Origin: CANLWN01 sp039815505
GTDB lineage: Bacteria > Bacteroidota > Bacteroidia > Flavobacteriales > Flavobacteriaceae
NCBI GenBank assembly: GCA_039815505.1
Contig: JBCBZE010000095.1
Location: 1 to 10,507 of the forward strand
Length of the DNA: 10,507 bases
Reading direction: 5' to 3'
Position 1 is the stretch's first letter. Every line of letters starts with the position of its first letter. Of this stretch, positions 5,992 through 10,507 are shown in pieces. The position numbers were made by a program, and so were the translations under genes. Under the pieces are notes generated by a model that searched no databases, had not been told where the DNA came from, and was given only the letters and a program-made list of their open reading frames with translations.

Positions 5992-6747
5992 CTAAGAATT
6001 CATCGCGGAGATGATAAACTCCTTAAAATCCTTGGATATGGGAATAAGCGTATTATTGATCATAATATCTTTTGAATTGATGGCATCAATATGATCCACA
6101 TTCACAATGTACGACTTATGGGCCCTATAGAACTTCTTTTGGGGCAACTTTTCCAGATAATCCTTAAGGGGAGACCTCACCAAAAACTTCTTATCAACGG
6201 TATTTACCTCCAAATAGACATTATCTGCCTTTATGAACTGAATATCCTCAAATTGAATACGATAGTATAAGTGCTGTTTCTTGACAAATATAGAATCCTT
6301 TAAGACAGAATTGGACATTAACTTCCCATCTTCTTCTTCCTCACCCTGTCCGTTGCTATCTTTTTCCGAATAATTAAAATTGGAAAGTGCAATTTCTATA
6401 GAAGTATATAAATCTTGTTGTTCAAATGGTTTTACAAGATATCCATTGGGCTTAACCGTTTTTGCATTCTCGACCGTGGCCCTATCCGAGTTTGAAGTGA
6501 CAAAAATAAAAGGAATATTATAATTTTTTCGAATGTGTTTTCCCAGGTCTATGCCCGTTTTGTCAGATGCAAGAATTATATCTATAAGCACAAGGTCTAC
6601 ATGCTTATTTTTTAATACTTCCTCGGCCTGCTCATATACAATCACATTGTCGACGATCTCGTAGCCAATTTCTTCTAACATAGATTGCATATCGTCTGCA
6701 ATAATGACGTTGTCCTCTACGATAAGAATTCTAATTGGTTGTTCCAA
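5992..6747 (-). CDS. LytTR-family response regulator
   Basis: This 251-residue protein is a receiver domain joined to a LytTR DNA-binding domain. The receiver (about 5-122) has the acidic pair Glu11-Asp12, phosphoacceptor Asp56 (LIDII), Thr84 and Lys106 (LVKPF), so it should be phosphorylatable. A flexible acidic linker (about 125-145, with a run of five acidic residues) leads to LytTR (about 150-248) with FYRAHKSYIVN at 206-216. Such regulators usually bind direct repeats upstream of target promoters. The start is a TTG at 6747: the frame is closed by a TGA 24 bp upstream and has no ATG before residue 20, which lies inside the receiver. It follows menA by 33 bp and is probably in its transcript. 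The natural partner is the HisKA_2 kinase downstream. Confidence 0.92.
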   Translation of the reverse strand: MEQPIRILIVEDNVIIADDMQSMLEEIGYEIVDNVIVYEQAEEVLKNKHVDLVLIDIILASDKTGIDLGKHIRKNYNIPFIFVTSNSDRATVENAKTVKPNGYLVKPFEQQDLYTSIEIALSNFNYSEKDSNGQGEEEEDGKLMSNSVLKDSIFVKKQHLYYRIQFEDIQFIKADNVYLEVNTVDKKFLVRSPLKDYLEKLPQKKFYRAHKSYIVNVDHIDAINSKDIMINNTLIPISKDFKEFIISAMNS

Positions 6748-6780
6748 AAGGGTAGGGTTTAGATGGTTTACAAATCAAAT

Positions 6781-7689
6781 TTACAAAAAAATATTAAAAC
6801 TAAAATAAAACAGAACCGCCAGTAATAGGGTGCTCAAGGCTAATTTTTTTAGCTCCGGATCCAAAAATATAGGGGTATTTGTTTTATATACTTTTCGAAA
6901 GTGAAGAAAAACAGGTATGAAAACTAACAGATGTACGAGGTTTCCCCAAACGGTAAAATGATAGGTAGTAAATACCAACATGGCTAAAAAGGAAGTGATC
7001 AATATCATATAATGGTATCTTTTGCCCCTTTCAAAACCCATTTGTACAATCAATGTATTCTTACCTGATTTTCTATCGGATTCCACATCCCGTAAATTAT
7101 TGAGGTTAAGTACCCCAACACTTAAAAGACCAATGGTCACGGCCGGTAATACAGAGGTCCATGTTAAAAATTTAGTATACAAGAACATAGAGCCCAAGAC
7201 TGCTAAAAATCCAAAAAAAAGAAACACAAAAATATCCCCAAACCCCTTATAACCATAGGCCGATGAACCAATTGTGTATTTAAGGGCCGCCCATATGCTG
7301 GCCATTCCCAAAACTGCGAACAACAGCACATACCCTAAATTTTCCAAACCGAAAGAAAAATAAACAAGGGCAATTACCAATAGAATGTTACATACACAAG
7401 AAAGGATGATACCATTTTTTAATTCCCTCCTGGAAAGAAGCCCGCTTTGATACGCTCTTTTGGGACCGATCCTTTCCTCGTTATCCGTTCCTTTTATACC
7501 ATCTCCATAATCATTGGCAAAGTTAGAGGTGATTTGGAATCCAATGGTGGTAAGTAATGCTAAAACAAATATGGCCTTATCGCTATGGCCATACATGGCG
7601 GCAAGTGCCGTACCCATAATTATTCCAGAAATAGAAAGCGGAAGTGTTCGTAACCGGGCCGCACCGATCCACGCTTTAGTTTTAGACAA
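6781..7689 (-). CDS. menA: 1,4-Dihydroxy-2-naphthoate prenyltransferase
   Basis: MenA joins the polyprenyl chain to 1,4-dihydroxy-2-naphthoate in the inner membrane, giving demethylmenaquinone. The 302-residue protein begins WIGAARLRTLPLSISG, characteristic of MenA, and has about eight or nine membrane segments. The first Asp-rich motif is NFANDYGDGIKGTD (Asn56, Asp60, Asp63; to 69), the second is NNLRDVESDRKSGK (Asp201, Asp205), with YKGFGDIFVFLFFG at 147-160. These bind the prenyl diphosphate through magnesium. The start is a TTG at 7689, 2 bp after the stop of the upstream gene; an in-frame stop a short way upstream leaves no ATG choice. The tight spacing points to translational coupling. 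UbiA-family relatives exist, but the motifs and men genes favour MenA strongly. Confidence 0.95.
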   Translation of the reverse strand: MSKTKAWIGAARLRTLPLSISGIIMGTALAAMYGHSDKAIFVLALLTTIGFQITSNFANDYGDGIKGTDNEERIGPKRAYQSGLLSRRELKNGIILSCVCNILLVIALVYFSFGLENLGYVLLFAVLGMASIWAALKYTIGSSAYGYKGFGDIFVFLFFGFLAVLGSMFLYTKFLTWTSVLPAVTIGLLSVGVLNLNNLRDVESDRKSGKNTLIVQMGFERGKRYHYMILITSFLAMLVFTTYHFTVWGNLVHLLVFIPVFLHFRKVYKTNTPIFLDPELKKLALSTLLLAVLFYFSFNIFL

Positions 7690-7691
7690 AA

Positions 7692-8291
7692 TTAATACGG
7701 GTCCTCTATTTTTATTCGTTTACCTTCTTTATATGATGCCACAAAAGAATCCTTAAAACCCATATCTACCAATTGTTTTCTAAAGGTTTGGGCCTCTTTG
7801 AGCGTTTCAAAATTACCCAAGGAATATGAATAAAAAGGATTGGTCTTAACGAACATTGTATTGGTCAATGCTTCGGAGGCCAAAGTAACATTATTGTCAA
7901 CAAAGGATTTTACCTGTACGGAATATACCTTTTCTTTTTCCAAAAACTCCTTGGCCAGATAAAACTCCTTGACCAAGCTAAGTTCCTCGTTCTGTTGCTT
8001 TAGATTGTCTATTCGGGATTTTATGGCATCCAAGCTATCTATGGATACTAGAAGATTATTTCTATTCTCGTAGGTATTGGAACTACTTAAACCAGCGGTG
8101 AACGAAGTAATGGCCAATGTTCCTATTAGAAAAAGGCCCGTGATGCCGGCAAGGACATTACGTTGTAGTTTGCTCTTTTTTAGTTCTTTGTTTTTAAATT
8201 TGATTTGGTCCAACAACCTTTCATTAATGATTTGGGCCTTGTCAATATCCTTATGCAATTCCAGCAAATCACTTTCTTCTATAAACGGCAT
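7692..8291 (-). CDS. Membrane-anchored coiled-coil protein with SPOR-like C-terminus
   Basis: I do not recognise a named family for the whole 199-residue protein. It has a charged, probably coiled-coil N-terminus (about 8-44) in the cytoplasm, one membrane segment (about 47-68), a second coiled coil (about 74-118) and a C-terminal region (121-195) that resembles a SPOR domain: YSVQVKSF, then FYSYSLGNFETLKEAQTFRK and a final short strand FVASYKEGKRI. SPOR domains bind denuded peptidoglycan glycans, often at the division site. The topology (inside N-terminus, outside SPOR) is that of SPOR proteins such as DamX or FtsN, though the fold assignment is mine from pattern only. It starts at ATG 8291 and ends 2 bp before menA, in a position where I would have expected menB in a flavobacterial men cluster. 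Confidence 0.8.
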   Translation of the reverse strand: MPFIEESDLLELHKDIDKAQIINERLLDQIKFKNKELKKSKLQRNVLAGITGLFLIGTLAITSFTAGLSSSNTYENRNNLLVSIDSLDAIKSRIDNLKQQNEELSLVKEFYLAKEFLEKEKVYSVQVKSFVDNNVTLASEALTNTMFVKTNPFYSYSLGNFETLKEAQTFRKQLVDMGFKDSFVASYKEGKRIKIEDPY

Positions 8292-8312
8292 ATTACGTTT
8301 TAATTTTTGGGG

Positions 8313-8333
8313 GTTTACACAATAAATGTAAAC
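8313..8333. repeat. Small inverted repeat upstream of the SPOR-like gene
   Basis: GTTTACA (8313-8319) and TGTAAAC (8327-8333) are exact inverted copies around a 7-base spacer. It lies 22 bp before the ATG of the SPOR-like gene, inside the predicted leader. It could be an operator or an RNA hairpin, but in DNA this AT-rich a 7-bp match may be chance. Confidence 0.3.
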
Positions 8334-8372
8334 AAAACCTTTCTCTTAACAAAAATTTTGGTTTGTGCATTG

Positions 8373-8380
8373 CAAAAATA
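8373..8380 (-). promoter_or_regulatory. Candidate -7 box for SPOR protein-menA-lytTR
   Basis: The minus strand reads TATTTTTG, an exact TAnnTTTG match 81 bp upstream of the SPOR-like gene ATG. No TTTG is found at 17-23 bp upstream, so support is partial. The 186-bp gap (8292-8477) otherwise holds only a weak inverted repeat and an AT-rich hairpin. Confidence 0.35.
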
Positions 8381-8396
8381 ATGGTTTTACAACAGG

Positions 8397-8423
8397 AAAA
8401 AAATAAAACAAGAAGTTTGTTTT
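8397..8423 (-). terminator. Weak AT-rich terminator candidate after the CvfB-like gene
   Basis: In the minus direction AAAACAA pairs with TTGTTTT across a 5-base loop (plus 8405-8423) and is followed by ATTTTTTT. The stem has only one G-C pair, so stability is low; the T-run is what makes it worth listing. It would end the CvfB-like transcript about 55 bp after its stop. Confidence 0.25.
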
Positions 8424-8477
8424 ACCTTATGACATTGAAATTCATTGCTTTAACAAAAACTAAACAGCAAACAAGAT

Positions 8478-9314
8478 TTATTTTTTTATTAAATAAATAC
8501 CATCTGTTTTTATTTCTATTTTACGCTCCTTATATAGGCTGCCTATTCCTTTTTTGAAAACCTTCTTGCTTATTTGAAGTACCTCCCTGATGTCATCGGG
8601 ATGGGATTTATCATGCAATGCCAAGTACCCACCTGAATTGACCAATTCTTCATATATATTTTGGGCAGCGGGTTCTAAACCTTTAAACCCCAATGGTTGT
8701 AACGAAACATCTATTTTATGATCATCCCTAATATTTTTAATATATGCCTTCATCTTATCGCCTATGGCAATATCCTTAAAGACCTCATTAAAATACACCA
8801 AACCTTTATGACGATTATTTATAATGACCTCCCAACCCAGTTCTGTACGTCTGGTAACGATGATTTGTACTTCCTCTAAATTTTGTACGCTTAGTTCCTC
8901 ATTGTTTATGAACTTATCCAATTTGTTGGAGGCCACCAATCTAAAGGAAACCTCATCCAAATAACAGTGGACCACATACCATTGTCCTTCCTGCATTTTT
9001 GTGCGTTGTTCGCTAAAGGGTACCAAAAGATGCTTTTCTAGACCCCAATCCATAAATGCCCCATAATTATTTACCTCGGCAACCCGCAACAAGTCAAAAC
9101 TGTTTCTAATAATATAGGGGTTTAAGGTTGTTGCGATGGGCCGTTCTTCATAATCCAAATAGCAAAAAACTTGTATATCGTCCCCTATTTCATAGGATTT
9201 GGGCACATATTTATTGGGTAATAACAAATCATTACCATCGGCATCCCCAACGAAAAGCCCAACACTGGTGTCTCTCAGTATTTTTAACGTATTGTAATTT
9301 CCTAATTCGATCAT
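8478..9314 (-). CDS. CvfB-like S1 RNA-binding protein
   Basis: This 278-residue protein matches the layout of the CvfB/YitL family: consecutive S1-like OB domains at about 1-65, 70-135 and 147-210, then a winged-helix domain at about 215-278. Telling stretches are the opening NTLKILRDTSVGLFVGD, the second OB domain with VAEVNNYGAFMDWGLEKHLLVP (78-99), the third with GWEVIINNRHKGLVY (160-174), and the C-terminal YLALHDKSHPDDIREVLQISKKVFKKGIGSLYK, all typical of the family. CvfB binds RNA, and in Staphylococcus aureus it affects virulence factor expression; its role in Bacteroidota is unclear to me. The ATG at 9314 lies just 4 bp after an exact -7 box, so the mRNA may be leaderless. A strong terminator separates it from DUF2853 upstream. 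Confidence 0.9.
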   Translation of the reverse strand: MIELGNYNTLKILRDTSVGLFVGDADGNDLLLPNKYVPKSYEIGDDIQVFCYLDYEERPIATTLNPYIIRNSFDLLRVAEVNNYGAFMDWGLEKHLLVPFSEQRTKMQEGQWYVVHCYLDEVSFRLVASNKLDKFINNEELSVQNLEEVQIIVTRRTELGWEVIINNRHKGLVYFNEVFKDIAIGDKMKAYIKNIRDDHKIDVSLQPLGFKGLEPAAQNIYEELVNSGGYLALHDKSHPDDIREVLQISKKVFKKGIGSLYKERKIEIKTDGIYLIKK

Positions 9315-9318
9315 GCTG

Positions 9319-9326
9319 CAAAAATA
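9319..9326 (-). promoter_or_regulatory. Candidate -7 box directly before the CvfB-like start
   Basis: The minus strand reads TATTTTTG, matching TAnnTTTG, and ends 4 bases before the ATG at 9314. Initiation 4-7 bases later would put the first mRNA base at or just inside the start codon. No matching -33 TTTG was found, so either the box is fortuitous in T-rich DNA or the message is leaderless. Confidence 0.3.
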
Positions 9327-9348
9327 AACCTAAAAATTTGGGAATAAA

Positions 9349-9378
9349 AAAAGGCCGCTCCTTTTGGAGCGGCCTTTT
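9349..9378 (-). terminator. Strong bidirectional intrinsic terminator after DUF2853
   Basis: AAAAGGCCGCTCC (9349-9361) and GGAGCGGCCTTTT (9366-9378) form a perfect 13-bp stem with a 4-base loop. In the minus direction the stem runs into seven T (CCTTTTTTTATTCC), a textbook terminator for the DUF2853 gene, 17 bp after its stop. In the plus direction only four T follow. Confidence 0.9.
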
Positions 9379-9395
9379 CGTAATAAACTACTATT

Positions 9396-9740
9396 TTATT
9401 TATAAACGGACTCTTTATTGAAATGCTTGGCAAGCATATAATATACAACAGCTCTGTATTTACTTCTTTCCGAGGAACCATACTTCTCTATAACCGTGTT
9501 GATTCCGTCCATTAATGCAGGACTATCGCTCATACCTAATTTCTTTATCAAGAAATTGTTCTTAACGGTTTCCAATTCCTTGTCATCCGTACCGGAAACC
9601 GTAGAGGCATCTTTGTTATAGATTGCAGGGCCCAAACCTTTTGCGACTTTTTCCAAAAAGTCCATATCAGCGCTTTCACCAAATTTTTCCTTTATGTGTG
9701 CTGCATACTTTACAATTAATTCGTCTCTTTTACTACTCAT
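9396..9740 (-). CDS. DUF2853 family protein
   Basis: This small protein of 114 residues is soluble, charged and probably all-helical, with no signal peptide or membrane segment. It starts MSSKRDELIVKYAAHIKEKF and ends with YRAVVYYMLAKHFNKESVYK, matching my memory of DUF2853, a family of unknown function common in Bacteroidota and Proteobacteria. It starts at ATG 9740, 38 bp after the menD stop, and is closed by its own strong terminator, so it is either the last gene of the menD transcript or a single unit. I recall it next to menD in other flavobacteria; a role in menaquinone synthesis is not shown by the sequence. Its leader carries GAACACTA (minus strand, plus 9746-9753), the same eight bases that begin the 18-mer repeat in the 5253-5991 gap. 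Confidence 0.85.
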   Translation of the reverse strand: MSSKRDELIVKYAAHIKEKFGESADMDFLEKVAKGLGPAIYNKDASTVSGTDDKELETVKNNFLIKKLGMSDSPALMDGINTVIEKYGSSERSKYRAVVYYMLAKHFNKESVYK

Positions 9741-9778
9741 AATGCTAGTGTTCTTTATATAGTTAATTAATAAAGACT

Positions 9779-10507
9779 CTAAGATATAAAATCAAAATAA
9801 CTAAGCAAAATTTTATCATTCAATAATCTAGGGGTTTTGATCTCTAAAAGTTTTGGTCCATCAGATTCCGTAAAAAAAGTGGACAAGGCATCCTCAAGTC
9901 CCTGTTTATCATCTACTAATGTATAGTCTATAGCATACATGCCGCATAGATCCGAAGCGTCAAAAGCGTGGGTGGTTTCAAAAAAAGTTTCAAAGTTTTG
10001 ACCGTTCGAATCACCGGGTAATATTCTAAAAATACCTCCTCCCTGATTATTGATCAATATCATCCTGAAATCTGCCCGTATGTAAGGGTTCCATAACCCA
10101 TTACTGTCATAAAAAAAGCTAAGATCTCCCGTAACAAACAAGGTTGGGACCTTGCCATAGTAAGAAGCACCCAAGGCAGTGGAAGTACTGCCGTCGATAC
10201 CACTTGTTCCCCTATTGCAAAAAACACGTATCGATGCATTAAAATCGAACAATTGGGTGTATCGAACCGTGGAGCTATTGGCGAGGTGTAATTGATAACC
10301 ATTTGGAATACGTTTCGACAAGGTATGGAAAACCCACATATCCGAAAAGGGAATGGTTTTTACATATTCCATGCGTTTGCGTTTATAACGCTCTCGAACA
10401 ACACACCAACGTTCATAATAATCATGATTATTGGTTTGAATACGATCAAGGAAACCTTTGAAAAAAGTGTTGATACTTATTTCAAAATGATGCGATAGGC
10501 AAAAAAA
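9779..10507 (-). CDS. menD: MenD, SEPHCHC synthase, C-terminal part (partial)
   Basis: MenD is a thiamine diphosphate enzyme that joins 2-oxoglutarate to isochorismate, the first committed step of menaquinone synthesis. The frame stays open from the stop at 9779 to the right edge, giving 242 residues of a protein that is usually about 550-600 long; an internal Met at 10372 is not the true start. The C-terminal ThDP domain is clear: GTSGIDGSTSTALGAS (55-70 from that Met), then GDLSFFYDSN and ILINNQGGGIFRILPG, which form the GD...NN magnesium-diphosphate motif and the MenD-specific GGGIF stretch. The substrate-binding and glutamate-bearing N-terminal domain lies outside. DUF2853 follows 38 bp later on the same strand. 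Confidence 0.95.
   Translation of the reverse strand, partial: FFCLSHHFEISINTFFKGFLDRIQTNNHDYYERWCVVRERYKRKRMEYVKTIPFSDMWVFHTLSKRIPNGYQLHLANSSTVRYTQLFDFNASIRVFCNRGTSGIDGSTSTALGASYYGKVPTLFVTGDLSFFYDSNGLWNPYIRADFRMILINNQGGGIFRILPGDSNGQNFETFFETTHAFDASDLCGMYAIDYTLVDDKQGLEDALSTFFTESDGPKLLEIKTPRLLNDKILLSYFDFIS

Noticed and set aside
8363..8557. 64-codon plus-strand frame in the gap before the SPOR-like gene
   Set aside because: It is AT-rich low-complexity sequence partly antisense to the end of the CvfB-like gene, with no motif.
10060..10372. Separate genes starting inside menD at 10372 or in other frames
   Set aside because: The menD frame continues open without a stop from 10372 to the window edge, so the internal Met is not a gene start, and other frames show no family features.

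Overview
The window looks like chromosomal DNA from a member of the phylum Bacteroidota, most likely a marine Flavobacteriaceae. The evidence is the AT-rich intergenic DNA, the absence of convincing Shine-Dalgarno sites, several Bacteroidota-type -7 boxes (TAnnTTTG), compact menaquinone genes, and the combination of DUF2853, a CvfB-like protein, a CPBP protease and a HisKA_2/LytTR regulatory pair. The genus cannot be fixed from sequence alone.

Reading down the minus strand, from high to low coordinates: the C-terminal third of menD (runs off the right edge), a DUF2853 gene ending in a strong intrinsic terminator, a CvfB/S1-type RNA-binding protein, a membrane-anchored coiled-coil protein with a SPOR-like C-terminus, menA, a LytTR response regulator, a 739-bp non-coding gap, a TPR-type sensor histidine kinase, then (after one plus-strand SDR oxidoreductase gene) menC, a CPBP membrane protease and the N-terminal part of menE (runs off the left edge). 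The menaquinone steps seen are SEPHCHC synthase (MenD), o-succinylbenzoate synthase (MenC), o-succinylbenzoyl-CoA ligase (MenE) and the prenyltransferase (MenA). menB and menF are not in the window.

There are probably at least three minus-strand transcription units: SPOR protein-menA-lytTR (2-bp and 33-bp gaps, the last two genes starting with TTG), the histidine kinase alone, and menC-CPBP-menE (10-bp overlap, then a 5-bp gap). menC has a good -33/-7 promoter embedded in the leader of the divergent SDR gene.

The most unusual part is the gap at 5253-5991 between response regulator and kinase. It holds two tandem modules, each a long hairpin followed by the identical 18-mer GAACACTATATGAAAATG, a tiny ORF starting MKM, and a TTGTTGT-AAGT motif. 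It also holds an exact 16-bp palindrome lying just upstream of a candidate -7 box for the kinase gene. No CRISPR array, rRNA, tRNA or insertion sequence was seen.
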